The position numbers and the translations under genes are program-made. Under the pieces are notes generated by a model, which was given only the letters and a program-made list of their open reading frames with translations, ran no database searches and had not been told where the DNA came from. 64,000 bases of DNA from Halioxenophilus sp033283405 (GTDB lineage: Bacteria > Pseudomonadota > Gammaproteobacteria > Pseudomonadales > Cellvibrionaceae), in contig NZ_JAWMQR010000001.1 of NCBI RefSeq assembly GCF_033283405.1, forward strand, positions 1,281,585 through 1,345,584, in the 5' to 3' direction. Shown piece by piece: positions 45,336-53,407 of the stretch (positions are counted from its first letter, which is position 1; every line of letters starts with the position of its first letter).

Positions 45336-46243
45336 CACACTTCATCCGTCAGTTTTAATTCCGGATGCAGCGCCTTCACCATGCGCCGCATCCCCTCCCG
45401 CCAGGGCACCTTGGTGTGGCCCAACACGGCATGCATGTGACTGGTATCCGGCCAGAGTGGCGTGTGCGCCTCTTCCGTGTAGTTGAAGATGGGCTGCTTG
45501 CCCACCAGCTGGCCCAGGTAGGTACAGTAGTCTTCAATGCTGACCGTCTCACTGCCCGACCAGTTCACCACCAATGGCGGCGTGCTGGCTGCGGCCATGG
45601 CGCGGATGCCGAGGTCGACATAGTCATCCTCGTAGATGGGGTTGTAGTTGTTGGGTTTATCGGGGTGCAGGCGAATGGGCTTGCCGGCCAGAATCGCCTC
45701 CAGCCGGTCGGCCGGGGCGCCGCCCAGGGGGCCATAGGTGGAGCAGACCCGAATAATGGTGACCGGCACCTGATACTGTTTGGAGATCCAGGTGAGCACC
45801 GACTCCGCCGCCACCTTGGAAAAGCTGTAGTTGGCGCGCAGGGGAATACCGGGCGGGTCCTGCTCGGTTAACGGCCGCTGGCCCTGGTAGGCGTAGATGG
45901 AGCCGGTGGAACAGAACAGAAAACCCTTGGCGTTGCGGCAGTGGTAGAGCAGCTCGCCCGAGTTGTGCGCGTTGGTACGCACGCAGCTACCCCAGTCGTC
46001 CAGGCCCGGATCAACCGCCGCATGAAAAACATAATTAAAATCACTGGCCACGGTGGCAAAATCGGGGTTGGCCAAATCGAATGGCAGTGGCTTGATACCG
46101 GCGGCCAGCAGCCGTTCACTGTCGGCCGGGTTGCGCAACCGGGCCGCGCCCCACACCTCATTATTTTTGGCCAGTTCGCGGGCGATGGGAAAAGCGATCT
46201 TGCCGGTAACACCGGTTACCAGAATTTTTTCGCCGTGCAACAT
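45335..46243 (-). CDS. NAD-dependent epimerase/dehydratase-family protein
   Basis: The 302-residue extended SDR starts ILVTGVTGKIAFPIARELA (T-G-x-x-G-x-I) and has a VFHAAVDPG region, a catalytic serine in LFCSTGSIYAY and Y-S-F-S-K as Y-x-x-x-K. This is typical of nucleotide-sugar epimerases and related reductases. ATG at 46243 is preferred since GAGG lies 6-7 bases before it; the frame opens at a GTG four codons earlier. It is first of a coupled pair and divergent from the LLM gene. Confidence 0.85.
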   Translation of the reverse strand: MLHGEKILVTGVTGKIAFPIARELAKNNEVWGAARLRNPADSERLLAAGIKPLPFDLANPDFATVASDFNYVFHAAVDPGLDDWGSCVRTNAHNSGELLYHCRNAKGFLFCSTGSIYAYQGQRPLTEQDPPGIPLRANYSFSKVAAESVLTWISKQYQVPVTIIRVCSTYGPLGGAPADRLEAILAGKPIRLHPDKPNNYNPIYEDDYVDLGIRAMAAASTPPLVVNWSGSETVSIEDYCTYLGQLVGKQPIFNYTEEAHTPLWPDTSHMHAVLGHTKVPWREGMRRMVKALHPELKLTDEV

Positions 46244-46657
46244 CGGATACCTCACTTTTTATTTTTATTGGGTAATTACTTTTATTGTGCAAATACTTTT
46301 ATCGCGCAAATGCCATTTGGGCACGCGTTGGTGCATGTAATTAATTAAATAATTAAAAATTAGTGGCGGCCAGTATAACGTCGGCACAAAGCCAGAAAGC
46401 AAGAAATTTCAGAAGTATTGCCAAACCATAATCCGCATATACGAATTTAAAACCATTAAATAAAATCGGAGAATTAACCTATTAACTTTACCGGCCATCA
46501 ATGAATTGCCACGGCCGCCACCCTTGACCGAGCTATTGCCCATCTCTAGACTCAATCGCCATTAACAAAAATAACGAGGCCAACGTTGGCATTTACGCCG
46601 GCTTGCAGCAGAGCCAGCGGTCCATAAAACAGTGCTTGGCCATGGCTTGGAGACTCC
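46244..46657. other. AT-rich divergent promoter region with two 17-bp repeats
   Basis: About 410 bp between the divergent epimerase and LLM genes. Two adjacent 17-bp direct repeats at 46277-46293 and 46294-46310 differ at two positions and could be regulator half-sites. No gene or RNA was seen. Confidence 0.4.
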
Positions 46658-47782
46658 ATGAAAGTTCAACCCGCCGCCTTTCTGCGCACCACCCTGCCAC
46701 TCGATTTTAGTAAGCTCGAAGAGTATGACAGCGGCCGCTACCACTCGGTGTGGCTGCCCGACCATATGGTGAGCTTCTGGCCGGATGCCATCTGGCAACC
46801 GGAATTTACCGATCTCGCCACCCTATCACCCTCGCCTCATCGCCACCTCGATGGTCTGGCGGTCGCCGCCGCTGCTGCAGTAAAAACCGGGCGGGTACCG
46901 CTGGCCATGTCGGTGGTCGATACCGTGCGTCGCCACCCGTCGCTGCTGGCCCAAACCGCGCTCACTATCAGCCACCTCGCCCAGGGGCGATTTATTTTGG
47001 GCCTGGGCAGTGGCGAGACCGAAAATACCGTGCCCTACGGCTTCGACTTTCACAAACCGGTAGGCCGCTTTGAGGAGTCGCTCAAGGTGATCAAACTGTT
47101 GTGGCAGAGCGAGGGGCCGGTGGATTTCGAGGGTGAGTTTTACCGCCTGCGACACGCCCGCCTCGATACCGAACTCTACAATGGCCAGTGCCCGCCTATC
47201 TGGATTGGCGCCAGCGGCCCGCGCATGTTGAAAATCACCGGCCGCTACGCCGACGGCTGGTGGCCGGCGGGAGCCTGGTCGCCGGAGGAGTACGCCGCCA
47301 AGCTGCAGGTGGTGCGCGACAGTGCCGAGGCCGCCGGCCGCGACCCCATGGCCATCACTCCGGCCTTTATCATGACCTGCCTGATCGGCGACGACGACGA
47401 GCTGGCCGAGATTCTCCAGGCGCCGCTGGTGAAGGCCTGGATACTGCAGATCGCCGCTGCCGACCTGAAAAAATATGGCTACGACCACCCCATGGGCCCG
47501 GATTGGCGGGGCTACCAGGATATCAACCCGGAACTGCTCACCCGCGAGGTGATCCTGAAAATGCTCGACAGGGTGGAGCCGGAGGCGATTCTGGCGGTGA
47601 TTCCCCACGGCAGCCCCAAGCAGGTGGCGCGACAGATTAAGGGCTTTGTCGAGGCCGGGCTGCGGGTGCCGAAGATTCTCGACTACGGCGGCATGGCCGG
47701 CCTCAAGTACGGCGCCGCCTCCGCCGCCAAGGTGCACGCCACCGAAGATGAACTGCTGCAGCTGGTGGGGGATTACACATGA
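46658..47782 (+). CDS. LLM-class (luciferase-like) flavin-dependent oxidoreductase
   Basis: The 374-residue protein matches the bacterial luciferase/F420 reductase superfamily: YHSVWLPDHMVSFWP near residue 30, LAMSVVDTVRRHPSLLAQTALTISHLAQGRFILGLGSGETENTVPYG, then VGRFEESLKVIKLLW and PPIWIGASGPRMLKITGRYADGWW. These are TIM-barrel enzymes using FMN or F420. It is first in a plus-strand run ending with the Rieske oxygenase and overlaps the sulfotransferase gene by 4 bp. Confidence 0.88.
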   Translation: MKVQPAAFLRTTLPLDFSKLEEYDSGRYHSVWLPDHMVSFWPDAIWQPEFTDLATLSPSPHRHLDGLAVAAAAAVKTGRVPLAMSVVDTVRRHPSLLAQTALTISHLAQGRFILGLGSGETENTVPYGFDFHKPVGRFEESLKVIKLLWQSEGPVDFEGEFYRLRHARLDTELYNGQCPPIWIGASGPRMLKITGRYADGWWPAGAWSPEEYAAKLQVVRDSAEAAGRDPMAITPAFIMTCLIGDDDELAEILQAPLVKAWILQIAAADLKKYGYDHPMGPDWRGYQDINPELLTREVILKMLDRVEPEAILAVIPHGSPKQVARQIKGFVEAGLRVPKILDYGGMAGLKYGAASAAKVHATEDELLQLVGDYT

Positions 47783-48957
47783 AGCTTGCCCTCAACGCCG
47801 GGCGCCTGCTGCAGGCCGCCGAAGCCTGCACCGGCTTGCACGACTGGGGCGACCCAAGCCTGCCGCAGCGCTTCCAACTGGCCATCGCCAAACTGCAGGC
47901 ACTGAACCTGGATGAGGCCGGCCAGTCGGTGGCCGCCGAGGTGGCCCTGGGGCTGCTCACCAGCCGCCTGCAATTTTTTAATGACCACAACACCATTGCC
48001 GGCCTGGCCGACGAGGTGATCGAGCGGCCCCTGTTTGCCACCGGCGAACCCCGCTCCGGTACCACCCTGCTGCACGCGCTGCTGGCGGTAGACCCAAACG
48101 CCCGCGCCCTGCGCTTCTGGCAGGTGATGTACCCCTCACCACCGCCCGGCATGGCCAGCGACGACGACCCGCGCCGGGCCCAGGCCGATGCCGATTGGCA
48201 AGAGATCAACGCCATGGCCCCCGAGTGGCTGCGGATTCACCCCTACAACGATATGCTCGGTGACGGTCTGCCCGAATGTGAACGCACCTGGGCCATGGAC
48301 TTCCGGGTAATGACCCCCACCGCCTGGTGGCGGGCTCCCATCGGCATGTGGGTGGGCGGCCTGCCGGTGGATGCCCGCGCCCAGTACCGCATCCACAAGA
48401 TGATGTTGCAGGCCTGCCAGTTTGATCCCACCAAGCAACAGCCGAAAAAACACTGGGCGTTAAAAGGTTTCCACGGCCCCCGGCTGGCCGCCTTTTTTGA
48501 AGCCTACCCCGATGCCCGCCTGATCTGGACCCACCGCGACCCACTACAGGTGACCGCCTCCCGTATCGGCATGGCCATCGCCCTCAACCAAGCCTTTGGC
48601 ACCGGCGAGGTGGATATGGCGCAGCAGGCCGCCATTCACCTGGCCGCCACCCGCGCCGGCATTCAGGATACCCTCAACAATCCGCTGGTCGACGACCCGC
48701 GTATCTACCACGTGCGCTACCAGGATTTTGTCGCCGACCCGGTGGCGACCATTCAAGGCTTTTACCAATTCAGCGATAAGGAGTTCGGCGAGGCCACCGA
48801 GCGCGCCATGCGCGACTACCTAGCCAATAACCGCGGCGACCGCTACGGCAAATTCCACTACACCACCGACTGGATCAAAGAGGATTTAAACCAGCTCAAC
48901 GCCGAGTTTGCCCCCTATCGGGAGAAGTTCGGTCTCGATTTGGAAACACGGAAATAG
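47779..48957 (+). CDS. Sulfotransferase-family protein
   Basis: The 392-residue protein contains RPLFATGEPRSGTTLLHALLAVDPN, the 5'-phosphosulfate-binding loop of PAPS-dependent sulfotransferases, near residue 80. YPDARLIWTHRDPLQVTASR near 245 is the 3'-phosphate-binding strand and helix. The family is common in actinobacteria and marine proteobacteria with lipid metabolism, where few substrates are known. It overlaps the LLM gene (ATGA), pointing to a shared pathway. A sulfatase is encoded elsewhere in the window (24893). Confidence 0.87.
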   Translation: MKLALNAGRLLQAAEACTGLHDWGDPSLPQRFQLAIAKLQALNLDEAGQSVAAEVALGLLTSRLQFFNDHNTIAGLADEVIERPLFATGEPRSGTTLLHALLAVDPNARALRFWQVMYPSPPPGMASDDDPRRAQADADWQEINAMAPEWLRIHPYNDMLGDGLPECERTWAMDFRVMTPTAWWRAPIGMWVGGLPVDARAQYRIHKMMLQACQFDPTKQQPKKHWALKGFHGPRLAAFFEAYPDARLIWTHRDPLQVTASRIGMAIALNQAFGTGEVDMAQQAAIHLAATRAGIQDTLNNPLVDDPRIYHVRYQDFVADPVATIQGFYQFSDKEFGEATERAMRDYLANNRGDRYGKFHYTTDWIKEDLNQLNAEFAPYREKFGLDLETRK

Positions 48958-49036
48958 AGCGCAAATTACTCGAATAGAGCGCAAACTTAGCAAGCGATAA
49001 AAATAATCTGTTGGCCGCCACTGTAGGATCAACGCC

Positions 49037-49858
49037 ATGCACCCGAGAATCTCCGTCAACAGCGTTAATGTGATGAACGCCAGCCTGGATGAACAGGTTT
49101 ACTACTGGCGCCGCCTGGCCGCCCACAGGGTGAGTTTGATCAGCCCGCAGTTGGATAATTACGGTGTTGCCAAAATGGCCGAATGCCTGGCGCAGAGCCA
49201 CTGCAGTGTGGAGACCATCGTCCACAATTTTTTCACCGGCCCGCTCACGGCCGAGCCCACCGCCTGGCAGGCCGCCCAGGCCAAGCTGCGGGAGCGCATC
49301 GACCAGGCCCAAGCCCTCGGCGCGCAATCGATCTATATGATGACCGGCGGCCACGGCGATCTGACCTGGGAAGCCGCCGCCGAGATATTCTGCACAGCGA
49401 TACAACCGTGCCTAGCCTATGCCCAGGCGGCCGGCGTGCGGTTGATGATTGAAAACGCCCCGGCCCAATACGCCGACCTGCACATTGCCCACACCTTAAA
49501 AGATACGGTGTGGCTGGCCGAGCGGGCCGATATCGGCGTTTGTATCGATCTCTTTTTCTGTTGGGCCGAGCCCGACCTGCAGGCCACCTTTGTGCGTGCC
49601 CTGCCCCGCTGTGGCCTGGTACAGGTGAGTGATTACGTATTGGGTGATCGCAACCTGCCGGCCCGGGCCGTACCCGGCGACGGCACCATTCCCCTGGCCC
49701 GTTTAATTGGCTGGTTAATTAGCGTCGGCTACCAGGGCAACTTCGACTTGGAATTGATCGGCCCACGCATCGATGACGAAGACCCGCAACCGGCCACCGA
49801 ACGGGCCGCCAACGTGCTCGGTAAAATATTGGACTCCCACGCTTTGCATCAAATGTAA
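49037..49858 (+). CDS. Sugar phosphate isomerase/epimerase-like TIM-barrel protein
   Basis: The 273-residue protein resembles the xylose-isomerase-like TIM-barrel group: SQLDNYGVAKMAECLAQ, QSIYMMTGGHGDLTWEAA, GVRLMIENAPAQYADLHIAHTLKDTVWLAE, then CIDLFFCWAE and LVQVSDYVLGDRN and DLELIGPRIDDE, with Glu, Asp and His residues that could bind a metal. In this gene setting it is more likely an isomerase or lyase of a catabolic intermediate than a sugar enzyme. It lies 79 bp after the sulfotransferase gene. Confidence 0.82.
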   Translation: MHPRISVNSVNVMNASLDEQVYYWRRLAAHRVSLISPQLDNYGVAKMAECLAQSHCSVETIVHNFFTGPLTAEPTAWQAAQAKLRERIDQAQALGAQSIYMMTGGHGDLTWEAAAEIFCTAIQPCLAYAQAAGVRLMIENAPAQYADLHIAHTLKDTVWLAERADIGVCIDLFFCWAEPDLQATFVRALPRCGLVQVSDYVLGDRNLPARAVPGDGTIPLARLIGWLISVGYQGNFDLELIGPRIDDEDPQPATERAANVLGKILDSHALHQM

Positions 49859-49898
49859 AACAACCGCGACTACCCGATAAAAAACAGAAGAGAGAGTT

Positions 49899-51134
49899 AT
49901 GGCCTTTGGCGACAACCCCTGCGACCCACTCCTGCAAGATGCCTGGCGGGCGTTTTGTAGCCAACTGCAACAGGCGGGCGAACAGGTATTTAAGGAGAGC
50001 AACCCCAGTAATGCCCTGCAGCGGGCCGATGGCTTCCGCTTCTTAACCCAGAATCTGGGCCAGGCCTTTGACCTCGCCCTGGAGACCAAAAACAGCCGCT
50101 ACCCGGCACTGCACCCCTTCTGCAGCCCGTCACGCAAATTGGGCGGCGACGCCGCCGACTTCACCTACCACCAGGCTTGGATAGATGGCCAGTCGGTCTA
50201 CCGGGTGAGCGGCAATATCGGCTCGGCCCGCTTTATTAATTTCACCATTCAGGGGGCCCGGCCGGAGACGGTACCGGGCACAGAGATCCCCAGCCTGCAC
50301 GACCCTTTTGGCGATATTCCCGAAGCCAATCTGTTTGGCCACCAGCTTGCCCATGACAGCGACGGCAATTTTGAGTTGTTTATTGGCGGGCCGGAGCGCG
50401 GCCTCAACTGGCTGCCCACCACTAGCAACAGCCGCAAACTCTTTTTGCGACAGGGCTTCGATGGCTGGCAGGAGCAGCCGGCAAGGCTCCATATCGAACG
50501 CATCGATATGCGTGAACCCAGGCCACTGCCGACACCCACCGAGATGGTCCATGCCATGCAATGGGCGGGGACATTTGTCAGCCAACTTATGCAACAATGG
50601 CCCGACCACCCCTACCAATACAGCCCGTTTGTCGACCCGGCTCAGGTTAATCAATTCCCGCCAGACCCAAACGCCAACACCACCGCCGACGATCAAAAGC
50701 GCGGCCGTGCCATCGCCCACCTCTGCTGGCAGCTGGCCCGCGACGAAGCATTAATTATTGAATTCGACGCCCACGACGGCTTTTGGATGCTGACCAATGC
50801 CGGCGCCTTTATGAACAGCATGGATTTTCTCTACCGCCCGGTAAGCTACACACCGGCGCGCACCCGGGTTGATCGCGATGGCAAAATTCGCATTGTGGTT
50901 TGCGAACAGGAGCCGGGCTTTTTTAACTGGCTGGATACCTGCGGTTTTGAGCAGGGCAATATCACCTATCGCAACCTGCTAAGCTTGCACAACACCCAAT
51001 TCACCACCCAGGTAGTAAAGCGAGAGGCACTCGAAGCGGTGCTCGCCAACACCAGCAGCCGCGTTACCCGCGAGGAGCGCATCGCCGAGCTCTACCATCG
51101 CTCACGCTCGGTAGCGCAAAGGTACTTTTTTTAA
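49899..51134 (+). CDS. DUF1214-domain protein
   Basis: The 411-residue protein has the DUF1214/DUF1254-like pattern: DFTYHQAWIDGQSVYRVSGNIGSARFINFTIQGA, DGNFELFIGGPERGLNWLPTTSNSRKLFLRQGF, and DGKIRIVVCEQEPGFFNWLDTCGFEQGNITYRNLL near the C-terminus. No signal peptide is present. Such proteins recur beside steroid and fatty-acid catabolic genes, but their biochemistry is unclear. It lies 40 bp after the TIM-barrel gene and is probably cotranscribed with it. Confidence 0.8.
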   Translation: MAFGDNPCDPLLQDAWRAFCSQLQQAGEQVFKESNPSNALQRADGFRFLTQNLGQAFDLALETKNSRYPALHPFCSPSRKLGGDAADFTYHQAWIDGQSVYRVSGNIGSARFINFTIQGARPETVPGTEIPSLHDPFGDIPEANLFGHQLAHDSDGNFELFIGGPERGLNWLPTTSNSRKLFLRQGFDGWQEQPARLHIERIDMREPRPLPTPTEMVHAMQWAGTFVSQLMQQWPDHPYQYSPFVDPAQVNQFPPDPNANTTADDQKRGRAIAHLCWQLARDEALIIEFDAHDGFWMLTNAGAFMNSMDFLYRPVSYTPARTRVDRDGKIRIVVCEQEPGFFNWLDTCGFEQGNITYRNLLSLHNTQFTTQVVKREALEAVLANTSSRVTREERIAELYHRSRSVAQRYFF

Positions 51135-51446
51135 CTGCCCGGTTTTAACTGCCCGGTTTTTATCGATCGACTTCAATTGGCCGCTTTTAATCAGCCAGAA
51201 TTTTTCGCCGCACAATTAACCGGTAAGCATATTGGCTAGCAAACTTGGTGAATTTTGCTAATTGGCACCACCGCCAAGTGGGAGTAACCTCCAGCGTTTA
51301 CACAATAATAACGAGCGCTATCGCTGCCGCCCTATTTATCCCGATTGCACACGCCACTAATAGCTAAGCTCGCAGCCCCATACAGTTTGAGAGCCTACCA
51401 CCGCCCGCTATCCGCAATCTGATACAAAACAATCAAGGAGAACAGC
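51135..51446. other. Intergenic region before the Rieske oxygenase gene
   Basis: About 310 bp. A 14-bp direct duplication (TTTTAACTGCCCGG) lies just after the DUF1214 stop. No gene or clear terminator was seen; a separate promoter for the Rieske gene may be here. Confidence 0.4.
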
Positions 51447-52688
51447 ATGCAGCATGATCTGCAGGTGCGCATCATTAAAGCGTTGATGCAACAGTCGAAG
51501 GAGGGTAACACCCACGATGCCGGCCGGCAGTGCCTGCAACCGGCGGCCAGTTATGTCGACCCGGTACTGGCGGCCCAGGAGTGGTCGCAGTTCTTTGAAA
51601 ATCAGCCACAGCTCATCGGCTTGAGCGGCGACCTGCCCGAGCCCAACAGCTTTCTCACCATTAACGATTTTGGCCTGCCGGTACTCGCCACCCGCGACCA
51701 CAACGGCCGTCTGCGCGCCTTTGTTAATGCCTGCCGCCACCGGGGCGCGCTGGTTACCAATGACCGCCGCGGCACCCGCAAACACTTCAGCTGCCCCTAC
51801 CACGCCTGGCGTTACGCCTCCGACGGCGCCCTGGCCGCCATTCCCAAAGAGGAGCAATTTGGCAGCATCGACAAAAGCGGTCATGGTCTGGTCGAACTGC
51901 CAGCCGTGGAAAAGTATGGCTTACTGTGGGTGCACCCACAGGTGGATGGCGCCATCGACCCGGAGCAACTGCTCGGTGGCTTTGCCGAAGAGATCGCCAG
52001 CAATGAACTGCAGCGCTACCTTTATCACGGTGAAAAGACCATCGATAAACGGCTCAACTGGAAACTGGCCAACGACACCTTTGGCGAAAACTACCACTTT
52101 AAAGTTCTGCACAGCCGAACCCTGTCGCAGCTCTACCAGGGCGATAATCTCCATTACGAAATCCGTGGCCAGAACCACCGCCTGGCCCTGGCCCGGCAAA
52201 GCATTGACGCGCTATCGAACGTACCAGAGACCGAGTGGATCATCTCCGATGGCGCCCTGGTGCTCTACTATCTCTTCCCCAACATCCAGCTCATACTCGG
52301 CCCGGGCCGGATATCACTGGTAAAAATCTACCCTGATGGCTGCAACCCAGGGCGCTCCATCTCCCGCATCCACACCTATTTCACCCAGGAGATGCTCGAT
52401 CAACTGGACGCCGCCCGCCTGGCACACGAGGCCGAGCTGGTGACCGCCGATAACGTCTACCAATCGGGTAGTCAGCACAAACCGATGCTCTCCGCCGAAG
52501 CCATTATGGAGGTGTTCAACAGCACGGTGGAGAACGAGGACTATGTGATGGGCGAAAGCCAGCAGCAGTCTGCAGAGAGCGGCCGATTAAAGACGTTAAT
52601 CTTTGGCCGCAATGAAGCCCCCCTGCAGCACTACCACAACACCTTTCGCGCCGCCCTGGGTTTGCCACCGCTCGAGACCCTCGACTAG
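51447..52688 (+). CDS. Rieske-type ring-hydroxylating oxygenase, alpha subunit
   Basis: The 413-residue protein has the Rieske [2Fe-2S] ligands C96-x-H98 and C116-x2-H119 (NACRHRGALV, SCPYHAWRY) and a mononuclear-iron region with NDTFGENYHFKVLH, where His217 and His222 are the likely iron ligands (H-x4-H). It would insert oxygen into a ring or remove a methyl or alkyl group. No beta subunit or reductase is nearby; the ferredoxin at 5837 is the only candidate electron donor in the window. AAGGAGAA lies upstream of the ATG. Confidence 0.92.
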   Translation: MQHDLQVRIIKALMQQSKEGNTHDAGRQCLQPAASYVDPVLAAQEWSQFFENQPQLIGLSGDLPEPNSFLTINDFGLPVLATRDHNGRLRAFVNACRHRGALVTNDRRGTRKHFSCPYHAWRYASDGALAAIPKEEQFGSIDKSGHGLVELPAVEKYGLLWVHPQVDGAIDPEQLLGGFAEEIASNELQRYLYHGEKTIDKRLNWKLANDTFGENYHFKVLHSRTLSQLYQGDNLHYEIRGQNHRLALARQSIDALSNVPETEWIISDGALVLYYLFPNIQLILGPGRISLVKIYPDGCNPGRSISRIHTYFTQEMLDQLDAARLAHEAELVTADNVYQSGSQHKPMLSAEAIMEVFNSTVENEDYVMGESQQQSAESGRLKTLIFGRNEAPLQHYHNTFRAALGLPPLETLD

Positions 52689-52775
52689 CGGCCCAGGGCC
52701 TGGTACCTCACGCCAGTAGCGCTGTTCCCGCGTCGTTACCGCAGCAGTATCAGATCAACGGGCCTGCCAAGCTAG

Positions 52776-53037
52776 GGCCTGTTAACACTAATTTAGCACC
52801 TCTGTTGAGCTTGAAATGAGCTCGATCTAGGCGCGAGCCGCGTAGTTTGGTGGGCTTAAATCAGCGGTGAGCAACAACGAACGAGCTCATTTCAGGCTCA
52901 ACCCTTCGGGCTGGGGCCAGTTTTTTGCCCAGCGTTGTTGCCAGCCGCTTATGTAGGCCCACTACATGGCACGTCTGGCGCCTAGCTAGACAAAAAACTG
53001 ACCTCCAGCAATGGTGCTAAATTAGTGTTAACAGGCC
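52776..53037. mobile_element. MITE-like element (IS5-type ends)
   Basis: Perfect 25-bp terminal inverted repeats (52776-52800 and 53013-53037) begin GGCCTGTTAACA and are flanked on both sides by CTAG, a direct repeat fitting the YTAR target of IS5-family elements. Inside, several pairs of blocks are also inverted (for example 52807-52826 with 52884-52903), so the strand can fold into a long hairpin. There is no open frame of transposase size. It lies between the Rieske gene and a TonB receptor. Confidence 0.8.
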
Positions 53038-53407
53038 CTAGGCGGGGCCCTATCCAAAACCTAAACTCCCCCTCTGTTGGCCCGTGCCTCAACTGTCGCC
53101 TTTTTACTAAAACCGGTGTTTATTCCCGCAATTAAACACTTTTTGCGAAGCTGTCCAATAACACTATCCAGTGCCCTACAACCGAGCTAAAGATCCTCAC
53201 AATCATCCAATGTGCACCATAAAGCACCCGCTTTAACTTTCAAAAATTGAATTGATAGAAACGCCGCCGACAACAAAAGTTGCCCGAACGGCCAACTTTT
53301 ATGAGGAAAGAGAAAAGTTCCATAAACTGCATAAAAAATTATCAAATTGGCACAGCCATTGCCTCGCAGGTTCCGTTGTTTACTTATATTAATTAAAGGA
53401 TGTTGTT
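53038..53407. other. Leader region of the second TonB receptor
   Basis: About 370 bp between the MITE-like element and the receptor start. The last 70 bp are AT-rich (TTATATTAATTAAAGGA) and should hold the promoter and ribosome site. No gene seen. Confidence 0.4.
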
